From NCBI GenBank assembly GCA_002049455.2, contig KV918793.1, positions 342,128 through 406,127 on the forward strand: DNA of 64,000 bases. Direction: 5' to 3'. Positions within the stretch are counted from its first letter, which is position 1, and each line of letters opens with the position of its first letter. The notes under the pieces were generated by a model. That model was not told the origin of the DNA. It did not search any database and was given only the letters and a program-made list of their open reading frames with translations. Shown one piece after another: positions 53,691 through 64,000 of this stretch. Source of the DNA: Porphyra umbilicalis. Taxonomy: Eukaryota; Rhodophyta; Bangiophyceae; Bangiales; Bangiaceae. A program made the position numbers and the translations under genes.

Positions 53691-54459
53691 GTCGTCGGGG
53701 GACGTGGCTGTGCGAGGCGACGCGCACGTGCTGTTGCGGCCGCACCGCAGTAAATGCGGGGCCGTGATGAAAGAAGGAGCCTGCAAGGGCGCGATGACAG
53801 GCGCGATGCGAGTCGGTGAAGCCGCGCGAAGGCGCACGCGCGGGCGGGCGGGAGTGTTTGCCAGACGTGCTGCTGAAGTGAGGAGCGTGCGGACATCTGC
53901 TCAGGCGCGCCGTTGGATGGGGAAGCCTGCGGACGTCTGCGGATATGACGAGGGACGAAAGGGGGCACAGGGAGCCCTGGGTTATGGAAAAAGAGTACCA
54001 CCTTTTCGCTCAGTAATGGCCAGGCCACAATGTAGGCTGCACCCGCAGACAGACACCATCAGGTGGCATGTGCCTCTCTCATCGGAAGAACTCTCAACAG
54101 ACGCAGGCGGGGCCTCGCGGAGTGCCACCGCTGACGGCATGCTGGACACCTCTGCCCCGTGGCCGCACCGTCCTGCTGGGTACGCCTGTCGGCGACCCCA
54201 ACACGGAGCAGTTGTCATGCCTGCCCCAAAAAGGTGGGGCGGTGTGAAGCGCAACGCGAGGAGAAGGAGCGGTCGGCCTAGCCGCGCGGCCAGCTTGAGG
54301 TCCCCGCGGACCACGACACCTCCTACTTTCCGCCGGCACCCCGTTAGAGCCCTTTACTGGGTACGGTTCCTTATTCATGAAGATGGGAGTGTATGGATCA
54401 CCCGGGGAAAACAACGTGTTGCTACAACTTGGTCTCGAGCCCAAAAGCCTGACCCTGCC

Positions 54460-55963
54460 CTATCTCACCCTCACGACAGCTGCACCCTTCACGCTCACAG
54501 TGCTGCACGATATTCCAGTGAAAGTACGTTTCGACTGGGTGATGTTGGATCTCCTTTGACGTCTTGGCCTCGCCCGGGAGACGGCCGGCGGCGTGAGCTT
54601 GCGGGCTTGTCGCCTCTGAGACAAGCGGATGTTATTGTGGGCCGCAATATAGCGGGAGCGAACGATGAAACGCCGCTGCGTCATGTAGGTGAGGGCGTTC
54701 TTGTACTTCTTTTTGATAGAGTGCTGCCTCTCGGCACCCGACGTGTCGTGCCCCTGGGAGAGCACCGGGTACTGGTCGGCGTTGAAGACCGGCGAGCAGT
54801 TGTGTCCAACGCGGTGAAAGCGGTCCACAAACCAGGCTGTCAGGGACTGGTGGAAAGCCACGGCACACGGCGAAGCGCGTTGCGCTGTGCTTGGCAAGCA
54901 GAGTCAAAATAAACCACTCGAGGGAGCTTTACAAACCGTTGCGACAACGACGACACGACGTGTGCCGGGCTCTCCGTCTCCCGCAGTAGCTCGAAGCCGA
55001 CAATGTAACCGCACCCGCACATAAACGTGAGAACCCCAGGTGCCCGCAGCACGTTGTCAGGGAAGTGGTGACGGCAGTCATCCTCATCCCAGGCCTTGCG
55101 CTCCTTCTTCTTTCCTGCCTTTTCGCCGCCCTTGCCGCCCTTCTTTCCGCCATTCTTGCCACCGGTCTTGCCGCCCGCCTTGTCAGCCGCCCTCTTGTCA
55201 GCCGCCTTCTTCCGCTGCCGCTCGGCCGTGTAGTCCTCAAGGAAGGGCGAACCGCCTTGCGGCCAGGCCACACCTGGCCGGAGCGTAGCTCGTTGGCTTG
55301 CTCAGCGACGCGGGCGGCGCTCGGCCCGATGGCGACGACGTGCGTTTCCGCGTCGCGGACGCCCTGGCTCAGCAGCCACGCCTCGTGCTTCTCAACCGAG
55401 GCGTCCGCCCACAAATCCTTAAACTTCTTGGCGTCCTCGCCGGCCTTGGCCTCCCAAAGCACCAGCGCCTGCGTGTCTGTGCGGCATGCAAAGAACAGGA
55501 GCTCGCCGACAGCGCGGCTCAGCGCTGGCGACGCGTCCATATGGTCGCTCATCAGCAACAGAAACTGCCACACGAAGACGACGCCCTGGACACAATCGAG
55601 GTAGTCGAGCCAAACCTCACTGGGCACGCCAGCGATCAGGGCCCGCGCCAAGACCTCCACGTCGAGCATGTCGCAGCCGTTGAACATGTTGAGCGCCGGC
55701 TCCGCCAAAAACGCCGACACGAAGACGCGCACCTTGCGCCACCGGTCCAGCTCCAGGTCGGCATCGTCAGTGGGCGCGAACACCGACACGACGGTAGCGA
55801 AAATGAAGTTGCTCGATGCTGGCGCCGCGCCGCCGTTGCCAACCACAGCATCGAGAGGCACGGCCTCCGCCATGACGCACCCGACCAGCACGACCTCTGC
55901 GTCTCGTCCGTGACGGTCGGCTTTGGGCCAACGGTATAGCGGAAATCGCCGCTCCCCACCCAC
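54460..55963 (-). CDS. KDZ (Kyakuja-Dileera-Zisupton)-like transposase core
   Basis: The minus-strand coding is spread over three overlapping frames: 55963-about 55260, about 55271-54850 and about 54857-54460. A Lys/Gly-rich linker leads into HHFPDNVLRAPGVLTFMCG, then RFVKLPRVVYFDSACQAQRN (the YD.AC acidic motif of KDZ transposases). Then come AWFVDRFHRVGHNC (the VD.FH..H..C motif) and, after a Ser/Gly turn, GAERQHSIKKKYK and LTYMTQRRF (the E-containing terminal motif). Motif order fits KDZ RNase-H-fold transposases. A missing base near 54851-54857 and a shift or intron near 55262 break the frame. The first catalytic Asp region is not clearly visible. This is the likely cut-and-paste enzyme of K. 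Confidence 0.72.
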
Positions 55964-56019
55964 AGCGCCGCGTCAACCAGCTGCTCGTCGCCGGGGGTGA
56001 CTTACGGGACGGGGAGCGT

Positions 56020-57130
56020 GCCCTAGACGGCCTGTAGGTCGCTGGCATCCACCGCCAAATAGGCGTCCGTCGGCTTGTCGGCGAGAGTGCATGCGGCAGT
56101 TCCCGCCTTGTCCGTCCCTACAACCGCTGCCGCGTCAGCCGGCTGCAAGACGGCGCGTGCGGCAAACGAGACCAGCACTTGGGTGGCACCCGCCAGCTCT
56201 TTGTTATTGGCCACCGCCTCGTCTGCTGCGGTTGGCTCGGCCACGACAGCTGCGACGGTCGTCGCGGCCACGTCCACCCCAACTCACCACCGCGTTGGCT
56301 GGTCGGATGTCGACCGGCACGGCTGAAGAGATCGGCAGGTTGCAGTTGGCCGCCTTTCCTTTGTTGGCGGCCACCGTCTCGTGCGCGGCGGTCGGCTTTG
56401 CACCGTCAGCGGGGCCGTCGTCGACGCCACGAGCGTCACCCACCCTAACGCCGCAGAGGCCGGCAGCGCGTCGACTGGCTGCGCGTCGGCCGGCGAGGTA
56501 GAGGCCACAATCAGGCTGCCGCAGCCAGCATCGCCGGTCTTGAAGCTTTCCGACTCGTCGTCGTCACCCGACGTGGCGCCGACGGCGGCGGTTGCCGTCG
56601 CCTCTCCAGCCACCCTCAGTCGCGACAACGCGTCCGCAGGCTGCGCGTCGGCCAGCGAGAGACAGGCTACCAGAAAGCCACCCTCGTTTGCCTCCCCAGT
56701 CTTGTCGGCTGGCGCCTCGTCGGCGTTGCTCGGCGTGGTGCCTCAAACCCGCCAGCACGTCGGCAGGCGGGGCTTCGACCGCCCTGCCAGAGGCGACCGG
56801 CAGGCTGCGTTCGTCCACCTCCCCGGTATAGACGCCTCTTGCCTCTTTGGCGTCGGTCGGCGTGGTGCCGAAGGCGACGGTGGCGGTCGCCGCTGCGGCC
56901 GTCCTCAAACCCGCCAACTAGGTGGCCGGCTGCGCGTCGACCGACGCGGCAGACGCAACGGGCTGGCTGCAGTCTGACGCCTCTCCGGTGTTGACGCCTT
57001 TGCCTCGTTGGAGTCAGTTGACGTGGTGCCGACGGAGGCGGTGGCGGTCACCGCTACGGCTGTCCACAACGCCGCCGACACGTCTGCCAGCTGCAGGCCG
57101 CCGTCGCCTGCCTCCCTCGTCGCAAAGGTG
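56020..57130 (-). repeat. VAPTAA-type repeat array 1 in K
   Basis: Seven or so degenerate units of about 150-170 bp, with landmark positions about 56060, 56228, 56388, 56570, 56735, 56850 and 57008. The minus-strand peptide core is like that in X (VVAEPTAADEAVANNKE; then AADAAAVVGTD). The array directly precedes the transposase coding region on the same strand, and the motif even grades into it (KPTVTDETQ). It could therefore have been an N-terminal repeat domain. Stops and shifts now interrupt it. Confidence 0.65.
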
Positions 57131-58099
57131 CCCTACGCCTCGGCAGAGAGGGACTAGGCGCTCAAGGGGGCACGGGAGAGGGCACTGCTATAGCACCTGG
57201 CCGTGAAGGGGACGCCAGAACGTCATCGCGACAGTGGCCGCCACAATCCATGCAGAGAGGGTGTGCAGCCAAAGCTCCAAGCAGAGGAGGGGGGGGGCGG
57301 GCAGAAGCAGCAACCCAGGGCACGCCACCGGTGCGTGGAAACCAGTAGAGTACGTCTCGAGTGACGCCGGTCCGCAAGAGAGCCGTTGCCATGCCCCACC
57401 TGTGGGCCTCGGCCCACAGATGGGTGTCCTCTGGGACCCCGCTTGGCAGACCCAACGCGGGGAGTGGAGCGAAGCGCCGAGGACGGGTGCCAGGAGCGTG
57501 GAGGCCGAGCTCTCGGGTGAAGCCTCCCAGACCGGCGCACGGTCTGCCGGGTTGATCGGTGGGTCGGTGCCTGCACGATCCAAGCATCGAGGGACCGCAG
57601 TCGCTTACAGACGGCGACTGTCGAGGATATTCCACGCTTCAGGATCGCGCCGTTGTCAGTCACTGGAGCGGTGCGATCGGGGTTTCGGCAGGAGTCTCCA
57701 GATCGGGAGAATGGACGCACTGGGCAGCCTCCAGTTGCGAAAGGACGGCACGAGCCTAGTTTGGGAAAAGGACACGGCCTCGCAGCATCAGCGGTCCACA
57801 GGCAACCCGTCTGAAGACAGTGATCCGGGCCCTCTCCGCCCCACGCTATGGCTGCTCTCGACTGTCCTTCTTTGCATATGGTGGCGGTTGCGACGGCGAA
57901 AAGCACGAACCTCGTGAGCGCGCCAGGAGATCTCACTGTCCTCGGTTAAGTACGAGATTTTTGAGGAACTGGAGTGGTCTGCTATCGACTTGCATTGCTG
58001 AGAATGTCAACTACTAAGTCTGCATATCTGACCGAGATTCGGCGATTACTCTGAATGATGGCGGGCATTTCCGGACATGGGGCGTCAGATCATGGGCTC
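57131..58099. other. Spacer between inverted repeat arrays of K
   Basis: Overlapping frames of about 130-240 codons exist on both strands (57223-57936), but none has motifs or favoured composition. GGGCCTCGGCCCACAG near 57405 forms a short hairpin. I support no gene here. Confidence 0.4.
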
Positions 58100-59460
58100 G
58101 TCGACCCCCGGAAAGGGGCTCCGCAAGTGCACCGCGACGAGCTGGCGGGGGCAACCGACACTAGTGGCGTCTGGCCGACCGTGGCCGAAGGTGGAATGAC
58201 GCCCAAAGCGGGGGAGATGGCCAAGGCTGAGCTGCTGGCTGCGACTGCCGCGACCGCCGACGCGCGGACCGCCAACGCGACGGCAGTGGTGGCTAAGGAC
58301 GCGAAGGATGCCACCGCCGCCGCCATCGGCTTTAAGCCAAGTGCCGTCCAAACGGTGGAGGCCTCCAACATGAGAGGCAAGGCTGGCAGCAGCTTTCCGC
58401 TTTCGTGCCCCGCACCCTCCAACTCGCGTCCCGCCGACGCGAGGCTAGTGGCGGGCACGGACCTGGCCGCGACCACCCGGCCCCGCCGTTGGCGGCAAGC
58501 TCGTCGCCGCTTTGCCACTGGCGGCCTATGCGGCGAACGGCCAGCGGCTCTTCGTGTCTGAGGCGCCCACCGACGCGCAGTTTGCGACAGTGGCGGTTCA
58601 GTGGCGCCGGACGTGGCGTCGACCGCCGCCGCCGCCGCCGGGGCCACACCAACGGGCACCGGCTCGGCCGTGGTAGTCGAGTCGGGCGAGGGGCCGAAGC
58701 CACATGCCCGTCTCGTCCGCCTTGCGCATCGACGCGGAGCCGGCCGACGTGGCGACAGTGACGGCGACGGATTTGGCGGTCACTACAACTGCAGCGGTCA
58801 GGTTCAAGGCAAGGGGTGCCAACGAGGGGTCGGCCGTTGGGTCGATGCAGCGGTCACCAACGAGGCGGTGGCTGTGAGGACGGGTTTGGAGGACGAGACT
58901 AACCTACTGTTCGTGTTTGTCGCGCCCGCCGACGTGCGGACGTCCCAAGGGCGGCGGTGGTGACGACGGACCAGGCAGCACCCGCCACAGCCACCGTCCG
59001 CGAGAAGCCGACCGACGCCGGCGGGGCGCTGGCCACCACCAAGACGGAGGCCACCACGGCGATAAGCTGATTGCCTCTGCCGCGCCCACCAACATGCATT
59101 CCGCCGACGCGGCGGAGGCGGTCGCGACGGGGCGGCGATGGCGCCGACGGACGAGGCGGCACGGTCACCGCCGCCGTCCACACAGAGCCAACCGACGCAA
59201 ATGGGACTGTGGCCACCAAACGACGGACACGGCCAACAGCAACAACCATTCAACTCGGACGCGCCTGCCGACGTCCATTCGACCGACGCCGCGGAGGCGG
59301 TGGCGACGAGGCGGCTGTCGAGGCGACGAAAGGTGCGGCTCCCGCTACCGCCGCCGTCCGCGCCAAGCCGGCTGCCGCCAACGGGGCGGTGGTCGCCTAC
59401 GGAGGGAGGTGGCCGATGGCGCCGACCGTTGACAAGCTGAAGAGACCACGTCGACAGGCT
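58100..59460 (+). repeat. VAPTAA-type repeat array 2 in K, opposite orientation
   Basis: The same repeat family as at 56020-57130 and 50280-51620, but coding on the plus strand: TAAVHTEPTDANGTVATK near 59170, AAVRAKPAAANGAVVAYGG near 59350. Arrays 1 and 2 thus form a loose inverted pair around the 57131-58099 spacer. Confidence 0.6.
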
Positions 59461-59663
59461 GATGGAGGGATGAGTGTTCTATGATTGCTTTATTCTCTTC
59501 GCTGAGCACTCAACTGTTCCACCCGTCCACTTCTTGATCGATGCTATTGTCAAGGAGATCTTGGTGGCGGTTGCAGTAGGGAGCGCAAGAAAAGGAGTAT
59601 AGGGTCGTGTTCATGCAGGACAAAGCGACGGCACAATGACAAATAGAGGCAGCATGCAAACAT

Positions 59664-60304
59664 TTACAGGGAACCGGACAGCAACTCGGCTGCTATCCGA
59701 CGGCGATGGTACGAAGAGCTCCCGCCCCAACCGACGACCGCTTCGCCCTTGGACATGAGCTCCATATGCCGGCACATGAAGACACCGCAATGGTCATTGT
59801 TTTCTTGAATGCGGCAAGGCATTGTGACGACGCTCCAATCTTCTTGGGCCAAGCCGTGCAAGGAGGCCTCCTTCTCGGCCCACCGCGCAAGATTCTTTCC
59901 CATGTGCTCCTGTGCGCCGCCGAAGAGTCGTGGAGCTCGACGCGCCCCGCCCGCCGGGATGACCACCGCCAAAAACCAATGCGCATCTGTGACATTAACA
60001 GGGACGAAGATCTTGCGGGCCTTGAGCACGACCTCTTTCTCGTCCAGCGCCGCACCGCGTCGTGGTTGAAGCGGCCATTCTCTGTGAGCTTGTCGAAGAA
60101 GAAAGAGTTAAAAAAGATGTAGCGCGGCTTAGGACGCACGGACGACGCAAACTTCATCTGGCGGACGCGCAGCAACTCGACGTACGCGTTGACGAGCTCG
60201 TCATTAAACCACTGCTTCGGCAGCGTCAGCAGGAAGTCCTCTAGCTGCACGGATGGGACCGATCTTGACAAGCACGGTGGCGACGCCATCGGGCGGCGCG
60301 ACAA
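59664..60304 (-). pseudogene. ULP1/C48-type SUMO protease (frame-disrupted)
   Basis: This minus-strand sequence shows the ULP1 order. QWFNDELVNAYVELL is the start motif W..D..I. YIFFNSFFFDKL follows. VNVTDAHWFLAVV holds the catalytic His with its Trp. RVELHDSS holds the catalytic Asp. CRIQENNDHCGVFMCRHM holds the oxyanion Gln and the catalytic Cys in HCG. The motifs alternate between two reading frames (changes near 60050, about 59940 and about 59900), so at least three indels separate it from an open gene. ULP1-like proteases are common passengers of KDZ, CMC and MULE transposons, where they may counter SUMO-linked silencing. Its place inside K agrees. The C-terminus ends at 59664 with a hydrophobic SGSL. 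Confidence 0.8.
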
Positions 60305-61279
60305 TGGCGTCAGCGGTCGCCTTGATGGCGCGCAGCGTCAGCGGTGACAGCGGATCCGCCCGATCAACAGCGACTGGGTCCTCGCTGGCGTTTCCCCCTT
60401 CCGGGCACCTCCTCGGTCTCCCCCTCCTCCAGCCGCCACGCGTCGCCACCACCCGTGTGGCCGACCGACGCCGTGACCGCCGCGTAGGGCGCGGTAAGCG
60501 GGCGGCAGTGCTGTACCTCGGCGGCGTCTCGTTGGAGGCGGAGAGGAAGAGGACGAGGAAGAGCCCGACCCCGCAGCAGGACGGCGGCGACGATGGGGAG
60601 CGCGGCGCAGGCGGCTGAATGCCATCGAACGCCGAGGCCCCGTTGGCGGACAACAAGCTGCACTCGGGTTGTTACCCGCCGCACCTGTTTCCCCGACTTG
60701 CACCGCACCGCCCTCGAGCTCCATCGCACTGCCGCCGTCGTCGGTGGCGTTGCCGACCGAATCCCCGCTGCCAGCGTCGGCATCGGCTTGGTCGATCTCT
60801 TCATCGCTGGTGCCGCTGTCGTCGTCCGTTGCTGCTGCTGGTCTCTTGGCCGCTCGCCAGGTCCACTCATCGTATTCGTCCCCGGAAGCGGCGCTGCTTC
60901 GATGCCGGCAGCATGCGGGGGGGGGTCGAGCACGGCGGCAGGCGCGGCTTGCACAGCGGGCGCCTAGCATCCCCGCGCCCGTGGACCGCCAATAAAGTGT
61001 TTGACAACTTGGCTGCAGACCACCTGAGCGCCCGCTCGTCATCGATCGGCGCACGCTGCATGTCACCATCGGCCGTGGGCAGTGGTGGGGCTGCGGGAGG
61101 TGGCTCATCTGCAGCAGCCACAAATTGGGGCCACACGCGCGACTCGGGCAATGGTCAGCTCGACCCCCTCCTCCGGCTTGGCCCGGAAGCGGCGGCGCCA
61201 CAAGCCCCCGCATCGATGAAGTCCGGATCGCACACGCGAAAAGGATGGAGAAGTCGACCGTGGCGCGTTGCTGCTTGGC

Positions 61280-62200
61280 CGAAACATCTCCTAGACGTGT
61301 GCTTGGAGCACCGAAAGCATTTGACCGTCACACACAATGCACTTGAACGGCCCGCCGGCGGACTCCTCCCGGCCACAGTGGTGGCACTTGAAAGCCGCGG
61401 CCGGCACAACCAGCGTGTCCGAGAACTCGCCCGGTCGCGTCGGATAGCAGCTGCCGGGCGTTGACTAGGCTCGCCCTCTCCGTAGGCTCCGTTGTTCCTC
61501 AGCAGCCCCGTCAGGTACTGGCATGCCGCCGCCATAGTCGACCCGCGCGATTAACGCACAGCTCCAGCACCAGGTCCAAGAAGATGCGCGCGTAGACACC
61601 TCTTGTGTTGCAGCAAACAGCCCGTCGCCCGCCCCGTCATACAAGACGTCATGGCCGTTGACGCATCTCCACTGGTCCAACCAAGATTTGCATGCGTCCC
61701 CTCACGGTGACCAGAAGGGAATGTTCTGGGACGACAGCGAGTCGCCCCGCGGCTCCTGGCACACGATGCACTTCTCCTCCACGTGAAGCCTCGAGGTCGT
61801 ACCGGTACATGTTGTCGGCTGCGCGGGCCGCGTCCACAAACTTGCAGTAGACGTCGCACAACGCCACCTCCTGCGTGCACGGAACATATTGCGTGCACGA
61901 CGGGGGCGCGGAGGTGCGCGGCAATGCGGAGTTAGCGGAGGCGGCGGCCGCGGGCTCGGCGGGGGCGGGTCGCCCATCTCGTTAAGCACACCAGTAGGTC
62001 CAAATCGCAACGCCTCTTGAGCACCCGCTGCAGCCTCCGACGCAGCCGACGCCTCGACTCGGTTGAACTTGTTGACGGCCTTGGCATGCGGGCACCCCCA
62101 AGGCTGGGTTTGGCAGGACAGGAGGCAGCACGTGGCCAACTTGTACCGGTTTCCACCCGTCGGACGATGGCCGGAGCCAGATGCTGCTGTAGCAGATAGC
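61280..62200 (-). pseudogene. Cys-cluster part of KDZ-type protein (frame-disrupted)
   Basis: On the minus strand, Cys/His-rich segments follow the SWIM-like part in shifting frames. They are CCLLSCQTQPWGCPHAKAVN (about 62100), EKCIVCQEPRG (about 61765), DQWRCVNGHDVLYD (about 61660), FLDLVLELCVNRAG (about 61575) and a tidy pair, AFKCHHCGREES then FKCIVCDGQM (about 61320-61395). The last ends at TAG near 61292. KDZ transposases are usually preceded by such CxC clusters, and the spacing of hydrophobic and Cys segments agrees. At least three indels or introns are needed to join them. As the protein upstream of the protease and transposase, it would be the DNA-binding part of the element's machinery. 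Confidence 0.5.
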
Positions 62201-62235
62201 GTACAGCGGGATGTTCATCCGCCTGCCGACCTTGC

Positions 62236-62950
62236 CTACGTTGTGGACGACCGTCTCGTACGGTTTCCGTCTGCCGTTAGGTTGGGGCCGCGCAAGGACG
62301 GCATCACGCGGATCAGCGCCTCGGGCGTTTGCAGGCCCAACTCAGCCGACATCATGCGGTAGGCCGCCAGCAGCGCCGCCGCGTGGCGACAAGTGGAGCT
62401 CTTCTTGCGCTTCCACTGTATCTCGACGTGTTCGAGCGCGTGATCCACCGTGGTCGCCGAGCCGCTGCCCATGACGCCGCCGCAGGAGCAGAAGGCGGCG
62501 ACGTTGCCCTTGATCAGCGCCGTCCAGACGCAGATGGGGTCGAAAGCCTCGACAAAGCCAATGACGTTCGCGCCGTGGACGCACCCGCCCTCGAGCTCGT
62601 CGTCGCCGCCCATGCGCGCGTCGAGGCCGACTGCCACGCGGAGCTCCGAGAGGAAGACCGTTACCAGCTCCTCCACGGAGTACGCCCGCTCCATCTTGGT
62701 AGGCTGGCGCGGCTTCTTGGGGCGGGTGCTCGAAGCGGCAGTCGATGCAGCCGCCTTCAGCCCCCGACGGCGGCTTGCTCGCTGTGCTTTGGAGAGCGCA
62801 GCCGGCGTCGGTGCCGCCCCCGGTCCGTCGGTGTCGGCACTTTGCAGTGCAGCGTGGCTGGCGTCTTGCGCACTGTCAGGCGGCCCGCCGTCATTGTCGT
62901 CGTAGCCGTCATCATGCGTGGCCCCGGGGTTGCGCCAACCGAGGCGTCTC
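62236..62950 (-). CDS. SWIM-like zinc-binding N-terminal part of K protein
   Basis: The minus-strand frame is open from about 62950 to a TAG near 62236. It begins with an acidic linker (DDGYDDNDGGPPDSAQ) and a basic patch (RRRGLK; RPKKPRQPTK). A globular segment follows (MERAYSVEELVTVFLSELRV, Met at 62694), then VWTALIKGNVAAFCSCGG and, ~30 residues later, SSTCRHAAALLAAYRM. CxC...CxH followed by an Ala/Leu helix is the SWIM zinc-finger pattern found in KDZ and MULE transposases. After LRGPNLTADG the frame probably shifts by one base into RKPYETVVHNVGKVGRRMNI, which continues the protein towards the Cys clusters. The true start is not certain. Confidence 0.55.
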
Positions 62951-62959
62951 CCGCATCGT

Positions 62960-63808
62960 GGTTGGCAATGTAGTCGGTGTAGGCGCTCCGCCTGGACAAG
63001 TAGCGACTGAGACGAGTCTCCTACGGGAGGTACGCGTCTTCAGCGTTGTCCTCAACGACGGGTAGGCTGTGGAGAAACCCACACATGAGGAGGCGACGGA
63101 GCGGTTGGCCGTGGGCGCCCTCTCCATGTTGTTCCCCGAGGGGGCACAGCGGACGAGAAGAGCGGGGGGAGACGGTGGGGGTGGGGGATACGGTGGGAGC
63201 CGATGGGGGTGGGGGTGTCAGAGGTAGGGCAGCACGGGGGGATGGTGCGATGGGGTAGTCTCGACAGTTCAATACATGCATGGAGGGGTGTGGTACTCGT
63301 TGAAAAATGCCGGGTGGGTGGCAGCGGGTGTTGGCTCCGGGGTAGTCCGTCGGGGTCGGGTGTGGCGAAGCGGACGACGCTCCGCGCTCCGTGGACGCGC
63401 GGCGGGCGTCACGTCGGAGTGGAGGCGGTTCCAGTGCGCGCGCGCGCCCTGCCTGACACGCTCGAACCGAGGTCCATGTGAACCGATGCGGGGTCCTTGC
63501 AGGTGCGGCCGGGCCGAAATTCTGTCGCCTGTCACATTTCATGGACGATGCTCATTGGTGCGTCAAGTGCTGACCGCGCATGCTCATCCAATCGTTCAGC
63601 GGCTGACAGCATCAAGCCCCCCCCGTCAGAGTGCAGCAGAGGGCGCTGTGGGAGCACGAAAATTGCATTACCAGGGGCCAAATTTTGTAGCAGCGGCCGG
63701 TGAAAAGAGGCCCCCTACCCCCAGAATGCCCCATCAGCGCGGCCCGGAATTGTGGAATCTCGCTCTCTGATTGGCCGGGCCGCAGGCAAGGTGTGATCGG
63801 CATGGGAC
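62960..63808. other. Right subterminal region of K, no gene
   Basis: A G-rich stretch at 63160-63240 repeats GGGGG(T/A)G motifs. GC-rich sequence follows up to the right TIR. Only short frames without motifs are present. The region probably holds the promoter and leader of the minus-strand K gene. Confidence 0.45.
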
Positions 63809-63909
63809 GTGCCGTGCCGACAGTCGCATACGGCCTGGATCGGCGGCCAATGGAGCACGTAAGAGCCGGTGACGTTGGCGTGCCGGCGGATCCGGTGGGT
63901 TCCTTTGTG
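63809..63909 (-). repeat. Right TIR of half-element K (101 bp)
   Basis: It is the inverted copy of 53295-53395, apparently without mismatch. It is followed at once by CAGATCG (63910-63916), the partner of the repeat at 43788. Confidence 0.92.
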
Positions 63910-63916
63910 CAGATCG
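63910..63916 (+). repeat. 7-bp direct repeat CAGATCG, right flank of composite element
   Basis: It is an exact copy of 43788-43794. Allowing 8 bp would add one mismatch (T/G on the outer left side). It closes the 20-kb unit. Confidence 0.7.
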
Positions 63917-64000
63917 AACTTGAATACAGTTAATCTGAATCGGGTAAGTCCTCCGACATTCATGCGTCAGAAGTAGGGGGAGGCGCCGCCGTCCCCCATC

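Larger units (their letters stand above)
43795..63909. mobile_element. 20-kb composite KDZ-type macro-transposon (X + K)
   Basis: Two TIR-bounded elements lie tail to tail: X at 43795-53295 (62-bp TIRs) and K at 53295-63909 (101-bp TIRs). The pair as a whole is flanked by CAGATCG. Their TIRs belong to one family: shared GATCCGCCGGCACGCC and GCTCCATTG at equal positions, about 70 percent identity over 62 bp. Genes in both halves mostly read from the outer ends towards the centre. Both carry the VAPTAA-type repeat arrays. K encodes KDZ-type components; X has no recognisable transposase. Zisupton-type KDZ elements make 8-bp duplications, close to the 7 bp here (8 bp would have one mismatch). The pair may have moved as one unit, or K may have inserted exactly at the end of X. 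Confidence 0.7.

Overview
The window is nuclear DNA of a GC-rich eukaryote. It has spliceosomal introns with GTACGT or GTAAGG donors, low-complexity GC-rich tracts and a very high load of transposable elements. It has no prokaryotic gene organisation. The copia elements, the KDZ and Plavaka-like transposases, the GC content and the sparse short introns would fit a bangiophyte red alga of the Porphyra/Pyropia type. This is an inference only: no ribosomal or organellar marker is present to settle it.

Left part (1-13.7 kb). A 2.7-kb terminal-inverted-repeat (TIR) element (1417-4141) carries six to seven copies of a ~260-bp GC-rich repeat. It is followed by a 5-kb foldback element (5155-10134) with 408-bp inverted arms and mariner-like CAGTCG ends on TA. 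One arm is split by a 1.8-kb insertion with a 5-bp duplication, and the interior holds a second palindrome with ~0.7-kb arms. A truncated Ty3/gypsy integrase tail with a chromodomain-like motif lies at 11938-12648.

Middle (13.7-43.8 kb). A four-exon gene of unknown function (15932-19542, minus strand) has three phase-0 introns. Next is a three-level nest: a second, inverted copy of the 260-bp-repeat element (20266-32787) is split by an older copia retrotransposon (20751-31627, TSD GGCGG). That copia is itself split by a younger copia (23375-29284, TSD GTACA, 398-bp LTRs differing at 4 sites). Both copias have a primer-binding site complementary to the anticodon half of initiator tRNA-Met, not its 3' end. 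To the right lie a four-exon Plavaka/CMC-like transposase gene (32949-36573), two 143-bp mariner-type MITEs, a 584-bp foldback element and a bZIP gene (40921-42970, minus).

Right part (43.8-63.9 kb). About 20 kb is flanked by a 7-bp direct repeat, CAGATCG, at 43788 and 63910. It consists of two TIR elements joined tail to tail at 53295. The left one (X, 62-bp TIRs) carries unknown plus-strand genes. The right one (K, 101-bp TIRs that read as identical) carries, on the minus strand, SWIM-like and Cys-cluster segments, a ULP1-type cysteine protease and a KDZ (Kyakuja-Dileera-Zisupton)-like transposase core. The X and K TIRs are related to each other, and both elements carry the same family of ~150-170-bp repeats encoding a VAPTAA-type peptide. 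This paired macro-transposon is the most unusual object in the window.

Many reading frames are broken by single-base indels, some of them next to homopolymers. Some of these may be assembly errors rather than true decay.
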